Source: a virus. Taken from it: 41,545 nt of DNA. Position numbers and translations under genes: made by a program. The stretch spans positions 1 through 41,545 of IMG/VR virus record IMGVR_UViG_3300035168_000015; one strand, written 5' to 3'. Under the pieces are notes generated by a model. It was not told the DNA's origin, made no database searches, and worked only from the letters and a program-made list of their open reading frames with translations. Shown one piece after another: positions 6,340 through 13,806 of the stretch; positions within the stretch are counted from its first letter, which is position 1, and every line of letters starts with the position of its first letter.

Positions 6340-6561
6340 ATGAGACTGGATCAATACCTTAGCCATATCGGCGTCTCAGACGCGGAGTTCGGCGCGCGAA
6401 TTGGGCGCAGCCGCAGCGCGATCAGCCGATTGCGTCGCGGAAAGACGACGCCAGACTGGAACACCGTCAGCCGCATCGTGGTCGCGACCAACGGCGCCGT
6501 CACCGCAAATGATTTCCTTCCTGAGCAGGCTTCTCAGGAAGCCCCGCAACCCATTTCCTGA
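6340..6561 (+). CDS. Cro-like HTH regulator
   Basis: A 73-residue protein, MRLDQYLSHIGVSDAEFGAR followed by IGRSRSAISRLRRGKTTPDW, with one helix-turn-helix over about residues 12-45 and a short C-terminal tail. Its length and place opposite the repressor make it the Cro counterpart, expected to shut off repressor transcription in lytic growth. ATG 6340 starts about 8 bases after the -10 element and has no Shine-Dalgarno sequence, so the transcript may be leaderless. An in-frame upstream ATG (6292) would lie within the operators and is unlikely. Confidence 0.85.
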   Translation: MRLDQYLSHIGVSDAEFGARIGRSRSAISRLRRGKTTPDWNTVSRIVVATNGAVTANDFLPEQASQEAPQPIS

Positions 6562-6575
6562 AGGAGAAATTGCAG

Positions 6576-6752
6576 ATGGACGATATCGAGCAACAGTTCC
6601 TCGCCCGCATGTCGACGTTTCTTCAGGCGCTCGACGAATTTTCCTTCGCGAGGTTCTCCAGCTTTAACGGCCTCGTCGCAAAGGCTATCGCCGATGAGCG
6701 CTATCGCCGCGAGTTGGCCGAGGCCGAAGCCGCAAAGGAGCTGACGCCGTGA
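6576..6752 (+). CDS. Small hypothetical protein
   Basis: A 58-residue helical protein (MDDIEQQFLARMSTFLQALD ... ERYRRELAEAEAAKELTP). AAGGAG lies 9 bases before ATG 6576; a TTG two codons upstream is less likely. It immediately follows the Cro-like gene and overlaps the next short gene by GTGA. No family is recognised. Confidence 0.65.
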   Translation: MDDIEQQFLARMSTFLQALDEFSFARFSSFNGLVAKAIADERYRRELAEAEAAKELTP

Positions 6753-6835
6753 AGTCGATCCTCGCCATCATCATCATCGCTCTGCTCACGCAGATCGCCG
6801 CGACGCTCCATTACGTCGGGAGCCCACTTCAATGA
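6749..6835 (+). CDS. 28-residue single-helix membrane peptide
   Basis: A GTG start at 6749 overlaps the stop of the preceding gene (GTGA) and encodes MKSILAIIIIALLTQIAATL followed by HYVGSPLQ. The peptide has a strongly hydrophobic core (ILAIIIIALL) preceded by a lysine, typical of a one-pass inner-membrane peptide. Its stop overlaps a further ATG (ATGA at 6832). The tight coupling and composition support translation, but peptides of this size cannot be assigned by sequence alone. Confidence 0.5.
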   Translation: MKSILAIIIIALLTQIAATLHYVGSPLQ

Positions 6836-7152
6836 TTTCGGCCGCCATGCCAGCGACGCTAGCACCTTTTGCGACATGGCGGCCGTGCGCTGATGCGCAA
6901 CTGTTTTGCGCCCCGACTCCCGGTCTCGCTCCGCGGGGGAGCACCGCAAAGAATGCCCTTGTCGAGGGGGTGCAACGCCGACACCGGCGGCGTCTTCGAA
7001 CGAGCAACAAGGGAACCCCGTATTTTGTTCGCGTTCTCGACGATCTCGGCGGCAACGCTTCCAATCGTTCGCCAATCGTCATCAGTGGAGTTTTTCAGCA
7101 TGTCCTTACCCGCGCCTCCAATGCTTTCACCAAAGCAGAGGAGACAAGGGAA
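6836..7152 (+). other. 317 bases with no convincing gene
   Basis: The frame of the downstream gene stays open back to ATG 6832, which overlaps the stop of the membrane peptide, but the translation of this stretch is Arg/Ser-rich and does not look like a conserved protein. A 40-codon frame at 7100-7222 has GGAG 9 bases upstream of its ATG but overlaps the 7153 gene. Minus-strand frames are also open. I see no strong terminator or promoter. It may be untranslated leader or a decayed gene. Confidence 0.4.
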
Positions 7153-7566
7153 ATGTCCATTTTTACGAGGGAGCGTTCCACGATGGATTGCACAGCGGAG
7201 GCCGCGGACCTGCTCGGCGTGATAGCCGGCGCCAGCGGCTCGAAAAAAGAGCGCCAGTTGCGCGCGTGGCGTCGACTCGTTTCCGAGTTCCCGCGATCGA
7301 CGTGGACCTTCAACCGCGTCCACGACCTTTTCACATGTGACCCGCGCGCTCGCGTTCGTGCGCGGGAAATCGAAGAACTTCGCATTACGGCACGCGTCGA
7401 GCGCCGGGCTACCAAAACGCAGGCTTACCATGACGATCTCGTCAAAAGAATCGAGACTGCCATCGCTCTATCGCGCGCGCGACGCACTCGCCCTTCTGTT
7501 GTTTCGCTTCGCGAACTGCTGGGTGGTGATCGGCGAGACGATCGCGCCTTGGACGAAGATTCGTAA
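7153..7566 (+). CDS. HTH-like phage regulatory protein, unknown
   Basis: About 137 residues. The segment ADLLGVIAGASGSKKERQLR and WTFNRVHDLFTCDPRARVRA followed by EIEELRITARVE resembles small helical regulators in alphaproteobacterial phages, in which a helix-turn-helix-like part precedes an R-V-A-x-E-I-x-x-L motif. ATG 7153 (MSIFTRERS) is preferred, with purine-rich GAGGAGAC and AAGGG upstream, over the coupled ATG at 6832 because conserved-looking sequence begins near it. It precedes the recombination genes. Function unknown. Confidence 0.55.
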   Translation: MSIFTRERSTMDCTAEAADLLGVIAGASGSKKERQLRAWRRLVSEFPRSTWTFNRVHDLFTCDPRARVRAREIEELRITARVERRATKTQAYHDDLVKRIETAIALSRARRTRPSVVSLRELLGGDRRDDRALDEDS

Positions 7567-7624
7567 GTGAGCGTTCGCGCGTCGCGCCGGCTCAGGTTTC
7601 GCGTGCCGGCGCTCAACTCTTTCA

Positions 7625-8125
7625 ATGACGGGTAGAACGATGATCGCCTTTACCGTGCCAGGAGAAGCCGTCCCGTTCGCCCGCGCTGGCGCGCGCGGCA
7701 AGCAGCGCTTCACGCCCGGCAAGCAGCGCAACGCGATGGGCGCGATCAAGCATCTTGCCGCGCGCGCCATGAATGGACAGCCGCCATTCGTCGGCGCTCT
7801 GCGAATGACAATCCGCGCCGTCTATCTCGTCCCCGCTTCGTGGTCGAAGAAGCGTCGCGGCGGCGCGAGGTGGAAGGCCAGCAAACCCGACGCGGACAAC
7901 ATCGCCAAGCTCGTCAAGGATGCGCTCTCGACGATCGTCTATGCCGACGATGCGCAGATTGCCGAGCTGACTGTCCAGAAGGTTTACGGCCCGATCGCTG
8001 GCGTCACGGTCACCGTCGAGCGCTTGGAAGACGAGCCGAATACGATTTTCACCCCCGTCGTCATGTCGGGGCGTGAATCGGCAGAGGGGAGCCGGGAAAG
8101 GGCTCCCCTCATCACCGCCGAATGA
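7625..8125 (+). CDS. RusA-like Holliday junction resolvase
   Basis: A protein of about 166 residues with the RusA fold signature: N-terminal strand FTVPGEAVPFARAG, then the catalytic segment KPDADNIAKLVKDAL (D89, D91) and VYADDAQI (D108, D109). RusA dimers cut Holliday junctions symmetrically using metal bound by conserved aspartates, and phages use them to resolve recombination or replication intermediates before packaging. ATG 7625 or ATG 7640 could be the start; neither has a strong ribosome-binding site. It precedes the annealing/recombination pair at 8228-9602. Confidence 0.88.
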   Translation: MTGRTMIAFTVPGEAVPFARAGARGKQRFTPGKQRNAMGAIKHLAARAMNGQPPFVGALRMTIRAVYLVPASWSKKRRGGARWKASKPDADNIAKLVKDALSTIVYADDAQIAELTVQKVYGPIAGVTVTVERLEDEPNTIFTPVVMSGRESAEGSRERAPLITAE

Positions 8126-8227
8126 GAGCACGGGCGCGCGCCGGCAATCCCGCCGGACGCAAACGAACCGCCCTCCGCTGCACGCGCGCCCGTGCGCCTT
8201 GCGGAGGGACACAAGAGGGCGAAACAG

Positions 8228-9034
8228 ATGGCGATATCTCTTTCCAGTCTCAGGAAGCTGAAGGCCGACAAGCCGGCCCGCATCCTGATCTATGGCGAGC
8301 CGAAGATCGGCAAGACCACGCTCGCTTCGGAATTTCCGAATCCCGTCTTCATTCAGCTCGAGGATGGCACGCCGCAAGGAATCGAACCGGCCGGGTGGGA
8401 TCGCGAGGAGATCAAGACATTCGGCGACGTGATCGAAGCCATGGCGGCGCTCGCCGTCGACGATCACGATTTCCAGACGCTCGTCATCGACTCCATGAGC
8501 GAGCTGCAAAAGCTCGTCTTCGCCGAGACGTGCGCGCGTGGCGACGACAAGGGCAACGCCAAGAACAACATCGAAGACTTCGGCTATGGCAAGGGCTACG
8601 TCTATGCGCAGCGCGTCATGCAGGAATTCATCGAAGCGTTCAACGAGCTTCGCGTCATGCGCGGCATGATGATCGTCCTGGTCGCGCATTCCATCACTGA
8701 GCGCTTCGACGATCCCGAGACGACTTCATATTCGCGCTATGAGATCGCCATGCACGCGAAGCTCGTCGGCATGATCGAGGCCGAGGTCGACGCCATCCTT
8801 CTCCTGAAGTCCGACGTGAGCGTCAAGACCGAAGAGCAGGGATTCAACAAGGAACGGGCCATCGCTCAGGGCGGAGCCAACACGTTCATTTATGCGGACG
8901 GCCGCGCGGCCTACACCGCCGGCAACCGCTTCGGGATAAAGCCGAAGATCAAATACGAACTCGGCAAGGGTTTCGAAGCTCTCGCCCCCTATCTGCCGGC
9001 GCTGCCGGCGCGCGCGACCGACAAGGCCGCCTGA
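8228..9034 (+). CDS. Sak4/RecA-like phage recombination ATPase
   Basis: A 268-residue P-loop ATPase. Walker A is GEPKIGKTT (residues 23-31) and Walker B is in FQTLVIDSMSEL (about 82-93); a Lys/Arg-rich region and ITERFDDPE follow. The architecture matches the AAA_24/Sak4 group of single-domain RecA-like phage annealing proteins. Such genes usually adjoin a DUF669/SSB-like gene, as here (16-bp gap), and the two are thought to act together in single-strand annealing. The start is ATG 8228 with GAGGG about 9 bases upstream; upstream in-frame codons are not conserved-looking. Confidence 0.85.
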   Translation: MAISLSSLRKLKADKPARILIYGEPKIGKTTLASEFPNPVFIQLEDGTPQGIEPAGWDREEIKTFGDVIEAMAALAVDDHDFQTLVIDSMSELQKLVFAETCARGDDKGNAKNNIEDFGYGKGYVYAQRVMQEFIEAFNELRVMRGMMIVLVAHSITERFDDPETTSYSRYEIAMHAKLVGMIEAEVDAILLLKSDVSVKTEEQGFNKERAIAQGGANTFIYADGRAAYTAGNRFGIKPKIKYELGKGFEALAPYLPALPARATDKAA

Positions 9035-9050
9035 AAGAAGGAATACGACA

Positions 9051-9602
9051 ATGGCGGAACTTGGCGAAACCTTCAATCCTGACGAAGTCGAGCCGCGCGA
9101 TGATTTCTCGCCCGTCCCGGAAGGCACATACGCCGTCGAGATCGTCGAAAGCAGCGTCGAGGACAACAAGAAAAATACCGGCCGCGCGGCGAAATTCACC
9201 CTCAAAATCACCGAGGGCGAGTTCGCCGAGCGGCGCATCTGGTGCAACATCAATTTTCGTCACGACAGCGAGAAGGCCCAGAAGATCGGCCAACAGCAGC
9301 TCGCCGAGCTGTGCGCGGCCTGCGACCATCGTGGCCCGCTCGACGATACCGAGCTGTTGCACGGAATCCCGTTCAAGGTGCGCGTCAAGATCAGGAAGCA
9401 GGAAGGCTACAGCGATCGGAACGATATCTCGCGCTTCCTGCCCTATGACGCCGCGAGCGCGCCCGCACGCTCGGCTCCGGCGGCGCGCGCCGAGCGTCCC
9501 GCGACTCCCGCGAAGGAACAGCCGAAGGCCGCTCCGGCCGCCTCCGGCGGGAAGTTCTCGCAGATGATCGCCAATCGCAAGGCGGCGACCGCCAGCGCGT
9601 GA
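9051..9602 (+). CDS. DUF669-family protein, probable ssDNA-binding partner of the Sak4-like ATPase
   Basis: A 183-residue protein with the DUF669 pattern: FSPVPEGTYAVEIVESSVED, GRAAKFTLKITEGEFAERRI, WCNINFRHDSEKAQKIGQQQ and LLHGIPFKVRVKIRKQEGY, which together look like an OB-like beta domain (about 1-135). The remainder is an Ala/Pro-rich linker ending in a short tail. DUF669 proteins accompany phage recombination ATPases and are considered SSB-like. The stop is followed at once by a strong hairpin at 9604-9623. Confidence 0.85.
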   Translation: MAELGETFNPDEVEPRDDFSPVPEGTYAVEIVESSVEDNKKNTGRAAKFTLKITEGEFAERRIWCNINFRHDSEKAQKIGQQQLAELCAACDHRGPLDDTELLHGIPFKVRVKIRKQEGYSDRNDISRFLPYDAASAPARSAPAARAERPATPAKEQPKAAPAASGGKFSQMIANRKAATASA

Positions 9603-9603
9603 C

Positions 9604-9623
9604 GGAGCGGCTCCGGCCGCTCC
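9604..9623 (+). other. 8-bp perfect hairpin just after the DUF669 stop
   Basis: GGAGCGGC (9604-9611) and GCCGCTCC (9616-9623) enclose a TCCG tetraloop. No T tract follows, so it is unlikely to be a simple intrinsic terminator. A weaker GCAGAG/CTCTGC hairpin follows in the same 80-base gap. It could protect the upstream mRNA 3' end or attenuate transcription. Confidence 0.6.
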
Positions 9624-9683
9624 TACCTCCATATCCTCGAAACTCAACGCAGAGCCCGTCTCTGCGAACGGGAGGGCTTTGTC

Positions 9684-9887
9684 ATGAGCGAACCGAAATC
9701 CGACCTCGAACGCCGCGCCGAAAACTATCGCATCGCGCTTGGGCGTATTGTCGATCTTTGCGGCGACGCAGCTTATTGCCTTCAAGACATCCTCGAAATC
9801 GCGTCCGACGCGCTCGCCGAGGATATGCAGTCGCCAGCCAAAGGCGACGCGCAACTCGCGACCGACCTCTATTTCGCGGAGCTGTGA
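9684..9887 (+). CDS. Small hypothetical protein
   Basis: A 67-residue acidic, helical protein (MSEPKSDLERRAENYRIALG RIVDLCGDAAYCLQDILEIA in sequence) ending in LATDLYFAEL. GAGGG lies upstream of ATG 9684, and the stop is followed within 3 bases by the nuclease gene, so it belongs to the operon. No family is recognised. Confidence 0.65.
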   Translation: MSEPKSDLERRAENYRIALGRIVDLCGDAAYCLQDILEIASDALAEDMQSPAKGDAQLATDLYFAEL

Positions 9888-9889
9888 CC

Positions 9890-10843
9890 ATGGCCCCGAT
9901 CGACCCTATGAAGTCGCCCGTCGCCGCCGCGATCGAGGCGCACTATCGCGATACCCAGGAGATCGCGGACGACGAACGCCTGCGATGCTCAAAGCTCGGC
10001 GAAGAGTGCGAGCGCGCTCTCTGGTATGGCTTCCGATGGACAACGCCATTGGAACGTCACGACGGGCGGCTGGCGCGCCTCTTTCAGACGGGACACCGCG
10101 AAGAAGCGCGCATGATCGCAGACTTGCGCGCCATCGGATGCGTCGTCGAAGATCGCGACCCGGCGACAGGCGATCAGTGGCGCGTCGAGCTATCGCCAGT
10201 GCTCGGCGGATCGGCGGACGGAATTGTCACGGGCGTGCCCGGTGCCGAGAAGACGCCGCACCTTCTCGAATGCAAGACGCACAATCAAAAGAGCTTCGAC
10301 GAATGGCGCAAGAAGGGCGTCGAGGTCGCGAAGCCTGTCCACTACGCGCAGATGCAGCTCTACATGCACGGGCTCGGACTCTCGCGCGCGCTCTACATCT
10401 CGCACAACAAAAACACCGACGAAGTCGAGACCGAACGCGTGAAATATGACGCGCTCGCCGCCGAGCGCCTGCTCGCGAAGGCCGATCGCATCGCATTCGC
10501 CGATCGCCCACCGCCGAAGATCGAGAGCTTCGCGTGCAAATGGTGCCGGCATGAAACGCTCTGCCGCTACGACGGATGGGCGCGGCTGAATTGCCGCACA
10601 TGCTTGCACGCCGAGTTGCTGAAAAGCGGCGAATGGCAGTGTGGCCTCCACAGCCAAGCGCTCACGATCGACGCGCAGAAAGCCGGATGTGGCGCGCATC
10701 TCTTCATTCCCGATCTCGTGCCAGGAGAGCAAACCGACGCGGACGAACAGCGCAACACCGTCACCTATCACCTGCGCGTCGAGGGGCGCGAGTGGGTGGA
10801 TGGCAAGGACGAAGCCCCCAAAGTGCCGGAGATAGCAGAATGA
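9890..10843 (+). CDS. PD-(D/E)XK nuclease, RecB/Cas4-like exonuclease
   Basis: A 317-residue protein with the restriction-endonuclease-like core: D110 (GGSADGIV), E127-C-K129 (LLECKTHN) and a RecB-type motif Q-x-x-Y (HYAQMQLYMHGL). A cysteine-rich C-terminal part follows with C216, C219, C225, C235, C238, C251 and C267, suggesting a zinc or Fe-S site comparable to Cas4/AddB-type nucleases. Placed after the Sak4-like/DUF669 pair, it is the likely 5'-3' exonuclease that generates single strands for annealing. It overlaps the next gene by ATGA. Confidence 0.82.
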   Translation: MAPIDPMKSPVAAAIEAHYRDTQEIADDERLRCSKLGEECERALWYGFRWTTPLERHDGRLARLFQTGHREEARMIADLRAIGCVVEDRDPATGDQWRVELSPVLGGSADGIVTGVPGAEKTPHLLECKTHNQKSFDEWRKKGVEVAKPVHYAQMQLYMHGLGLSRALYISHNKNTDEVETERVKYDALAAERLLAKADRIAFADRPPPKIESFACKWCRHETLCRYDGWARLNCRTCLHAELLKSGEWQCGLHSQALTIDAQKAGCGAHLFIPDLVPGEQTDADEQRNTVTYHLRVEGREWVDGKDEAPKVPEIAE

Positions 10844-11157
10844 AAAAACCGCACAATCGATTTCACAATCTCTCGCTCGGCCAGCTTGCCGACCAGTTCG
10901 GCGAACTCAAAGCGCAGATGGACGCGCTCGAAAAACAGGCCGACGAGATCAAGGATGAGCTGAAGAGCCGTGTCCGCGACGTGCCGGCGATCGGCGAGCG
11001 CTACACGGTCACAAAAATCGAGAGCACGCAAAAGCGTCTCGACACAAAGGGACTGCGCGAACTCCTCGGCGACGCGCTCGCGCCTTACGAGAAAGAGTCG
11101 CCCGTCGTTCAGCTTCGTGTGAAGCCCACCGAAATTTTCCGGGAGGCGGCGGAATGA
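10840..11157 (+). CDS. Coiled-coil protein associated with the recombination genes
   Basis: A 105-residue protein. Residues 10-45 (LGQLADQFGELKAQMDALEK, QADEIKDELKSRV) form a coiled coil; the C-terminal half (ERYTVTKIESTQKRLDTKGL) resembles a conserved segment of small phage proteins that follow exonucleases. The start overlaps the nuclease stop and its own stop overlaps the next start (both ATGA). It could serve as an accessory subunit of the nuclease or annealing complex; this is inferred only from position. Confidence 0.7.
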   Translation: MKKPHNRFHNLSLGQLADQFGELKAQMDALEKQADEIKDELKSRVRDVPAIGERYTVTKIESTQKRLDTKGLRELLGDALAPYEKESPVVQLRVKPTEIFREAAE

Positions 11158-11372
11158 GCACGCCGGCGCCGAAACCTGTTCTCGCGTGGCGCATCTCGCG
11201 CGGCGTCAAAGGGCCGTGCCCCGCGGTTTATCCTTTCGGCGTCGGCAAGACAATCGAGCGCCATGAAACCATCGTCGCGCAATTCGAGCTGAAAGAGGGC
11301 GAAGACACTCTCTCACTCGACGAGCTCGCGCGACGCTACCCCTGCCCTGCGGTCAAGGACGAATGGGGATGA
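11154..11372 (+). CDS. Small hypothetical protein
   Basis: A 72-residue protein (MSTPAPKPVLAWRISRGVKG ... LSLDELARRYPCPAVKDEWG). It overlaps its upstream and downstream neighbours by ATGA, a strong sign that it is translated. It has two conserved-looking Cys-Pro pairs but no recognised domain. Confidence 0.65.
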   Translation: MSTPAPKPVLAWRISRGVKGPCPAVYPFGVGKTIERHETIVAQFELKEGEDTLSLDELARRYPCPAVKDEWG

Positions 11373-11644
11373 GCATATTTCAAAACGACATCGACGCAAT
11401 CAGTCAATCCGTCTTCGATCTCACGCAAAAAATGGTCAAGTCTCTTTCTGACGATCAGACGTTGACCGATGACAACCGAAAATCCATCGCTAGCAAGAAC
11501 GGCCTCGTTATCGCGCTCCTGCCTGCTCGCGTATTTCTCTATGCGCTCACGGGCCAGGAGGCGACGCCTGACCAACTGCGAAGGTTCTTGAACAGCGCGG
11601 TCGCAGACTATGAAATGGAAAAGATCAATGCGTCCCGACATTGA
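11369..11644 (+). CDS. Small hypothetical protein
   Basis: A helical protein of about 91 residues (MSIFQNDIDAISQSVFDLTQ ... QEATPDQLRRFLNSAVADYE). ATG 11369 overlaps the previous stop and has AAGGA 8 bases upstream; an ATG two codons earlier is possible. The 3' end overlaps the start of the helicase gene in another frame by 17 bases. No family is recognised. Confidence 0.65.
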   Translation: MSIFQNDIDAISQSVFDLTQKMVKSLSDDQTLTDDNRKSIASKNGLVIALLPARVFLYALTGQEATPDQLRRFLNSAVADYEMEKINASRH

Positions 11645-13037
11645 CGCCTATCGCGCCGCGTGCGCGGCGAAGCGACCGAAGCCGCTCGCCGAAGGACTGG
11701 CGCGCGTGCCAGAACTCGACACGCGCCTTTTCCCGCATCAGGCGCATGGCGTCGAGTTCGCTCTGCGCGCCGGGCGGGCCGCCCTGTTTTACGACACAGG
11801 ACTCGGAAAATCGTTCATGATGTTCGAATGGGGGCGGCGCGTCGTCGAGGCGACAAACAAGCCTGTCCTCCTGATGGCCCCTCTCGCCGTCTCTGCACAG
11901 CATCTTCGCGAGGCCGAGCGTTTCGGCATAGACGCCGCCATCTCCCGCTTCGGGCAACCACCTTCCTCGCCGAAGATCGTCATCACCAACTACGAACGCC
12001 TCGAGCGCTTCGACCCCGCCGACTATGCCGGCGTCATTCTCGACGAAGCGTCGATCCTCAAAAATTTCTCTGGTGTCACGTCGCGCAAGCTGATCGACGC
12101 TTTTTCGCAAATGCGCTTTCGCCTCTCCGGCAGCGCGACGCCGGCGCCGAACGATCATACCGAGCTCGGCCAGCAGTGCGAGTTTCTCGGCGTGATGAAG
12201 CGTGACGAGATGCTGATGCGTTGGTTCTTGCACGACAGCGCCGACACGAAATCCTGGCGGCTCAAAGGTCATGGCGTCGCGCACTTCTGGGACTGGGTGG
12301 CGTCGTGGGCGCGCTGCGTCTCCAAGCCGTCCGATCTCGGATTTTCCGACGACGGTTTCGTTCTCCCGCCGCTCAATATTGAACGCCATATCGTCGCGTC
12401 CGATCGCACGCTAGATGCTGGCGCGGAGAAAGACGGGCAGATGCGCTTGTTCCGCATCCCCGAGTGCTCGGCGACCTCGCTGCACAAGGAAAAGCGCCTC
12501 ACGTCGTCGCCGCGCGCCGCGAAGGTCGCCGAGATCGTCGCGCTCTATCCCGACGAGCCGATTTGCCTCTGGGTCGATACCGACTATGAGGCCGCCGCGA
12601 TCAAGGAAGCACTCCCTGGCGTCGTCGAGGTTCACGGCAAGATGGACGCGGACCAAAAGGAGGATCTTCTCGACAGCTTCTCGAAAGGCGAGACGCGCGT
12701 ATTGCTCACCAAGCCGAAGTTGGCTGGCATGGGGCTCAACTGGCAGCACTGCCATACGACGGTTTTCTGTGGCGTCTCGCATTCCTACGAGTCCTTCTAC
12801 CAAGCTGTGCGGCGCTTTTGGCGTTTCGGACAGCGCCGGCCCGTCACTGCGCACATTGTCCTTTCGGACACTGAGGCGGAGATCGCCGCCGTCGTCGATC
12901 GCAAGGCCGGCGACCACGATCGAATGAAGCGCGAAATGGCGGCGGCGATGATGCGCGCCGTTCGCTCGCACGAAATACTCGAACCCTATCAGCCGACCAT
13001 GCAGGCGACTTTGCCGGCGTGGCTCATTGGAGCTTGA
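11628..13037 (+). CDS. SNF2-type superfamily 2 helicase
   Basis: A 469-residue two-lobed ATPase. The first lobe has the Q-like region LFPHQAHGVEFALRAGRAAL, Walker A DTGLGKS, the DExx box LDEASILKN and motif III SGSATP. The second has HGKMDADQKEDLLDSF, motif V (PKLAGMGLNWQ) and motif VI with arginine fingers (QAVRRFWRFGQRRPV). SNF2-like enzymes translocate on duplex DNA, and in phages they often accompany a ParB-like protein and a methyltransferase, as here. The DEAS box replaces DEAH. ATG 11628 gives MRPDIDAYRAACAAKRP; ATG 11610 is an alternative. Confidence 0.85.
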   Translation: MRPDIDAYRAACAAKRPKPLAEGLARVPELDTRLFPHQAHGVEFALRAGRAALFYDTGLGKSFMMFEWGRRVVEATNKPVLLMAPLAVSAQHLREAERFGIDAAISRFGQPPSSPKIVITNYERLERFDPADYAGVILDEASILKNFSGVTSRKLIDAFSQMRFRLSGSATPAPNDHTELGQQCEFLGVMKRDEMLMRWFLHDSADTKSWRLKGHGVAHFWDWVASWARCVSKPSDLGFSDDGFVLPPLNIERHIVASDRTLDAGAEKDGQMRLFRIPECSATSLHKEKRLTSSPRAAKVAEIVALYPDEPICLWVDTDYEAAAIKEALPGVVEVHGKMDADQKEDLLDSFSKGETRVLLTKPKLAGMGLNWQHCHTTVFCGVSHSYESFYQAVRRFWRFGQRRPVTAHIVLSDTEAEIAAVVDRKAGDHDRMKREMAAAMMRAVRSHEILEPYQPTMQATLPAWLIGA

Positions 13038-13041
13038 CGAA

Positions 13042-13806
13042 ATGGCCTCGCTCAAAGATTTGGCGGAGTCACGCGCCGCCCTTCTCAATTTCGATCCTCG
13101 CAAGATCGCGGTAAAACCCGACCTCAACGCGCGCGACACAAGCTCGGAAGAAAACCGCGCGCATATCGAAGCGCTCGCCGAGTCGATCGCGCGCGATGGC
13201 GTGCGCGTGCCGCTCGTCATCTTCCAGGAAGGCGAGAGCGTCTTCGTCGCCGATGGTCATTGCCGCCTCGCCGCGACCATGCTCGCCATCGCGCGCGGCG
13301 CAGACATCAAAACCGTGCCGTGCATCCCCGAGGCGCGCGGGACAAACGACGTCGATCGCGTCCTCTCTCAGAACATCTACAACAGCGGCAAGCGGCTCTC
13401 TGCGCTCGAGGAAGGCGTGAACTTCCGCAAGGCGCTGGCGCTCGGCGCCACAGAGCAACAGATCGCCGAGAAGGTTGGGCGCTCCATCACGCATGTGAAA
13501 CAATCGATCGACATGCAGGCCATGCCGGAGGCCGTCAAGACGCTTGTGCGAGAGGGGAAAATTTCAGCGTCACTCGCCGCGAAGACGGTCAAGAAAGAAG
13601 GCAGCGAGCGCGCCAGCGCAAAGCTGAAAGCCGCCGTCGAGGCAAACGGCGAGAAACGTGTTTTGCCGAAGCATGTCGTGCCGACCTCGCTGTCGCTGAA
13701 GGATGGCTTGCGCGACATGATTTCAGGAGGGCGTCTCACGAAAGAGATGATCCCCGACGACTTCGATTGGCTATGCGCGCAGCTCGGATTGGAGACGAAG
13801 CAATGA
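13042..13806 (+). CDS. ParB-like nuclease-domain / DNA-binding protein
   Basis: A 254-residue protein with a ParB/Spo0J N-terminal domain (HIEALAESIARDGVRVPLVI, then FVADGHCRLAATML, equivalent to the DG-H/ER-R motif) and a helix-turn-helix (ATEQQIAEKVGRSITHVKQS). A further helical C-terminal region ends with DDFDWLCAQLGLE. GGAG lies 9 bases before ATG 13042. There is no ParA gene and the phage integrates, so plasmid-style partition is unlikely; a role in replication, methylation targeting or regulation is more plausible. It overlaps the methyltransferase by ATGA. Confidence 0.82.
   Translation: MASLKDLAESRAALLNFDPRKIAVKPDLNARDTSSEENRAHIEALAESIARDGVRVPLVIFQEGESVFVADGHCRLAATMLAIARGADIKTVPCIPEARGTNDVDRVLSQNIYNSGKRLSALEEGVNFRKALALGATEQQIAEKVGRSITHVKQSIDMQAMPEAVKTLVREGKISASLAAKTVKKEGSERASAKLKAAVEANGEKRVLPKHVVPTSLSLKDGLRDMISGGRLTKEMIPDDFDWLCAQLGLETKQ

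Noticed and set aside
8122-8700. 192-codon + frame with ATGA overlap after the RusA-like gene
   Set aside because: It runs through the ATPase gene in another frame with Arg/His-rich shadow composition; the overlap is by chance.
13042-13806. Plasmid-type partition system making this a phage-plasmid
   Set aside because: No ParA ATPase or centromere-like array is found, and integrase plus att sites show chromosomal integration.
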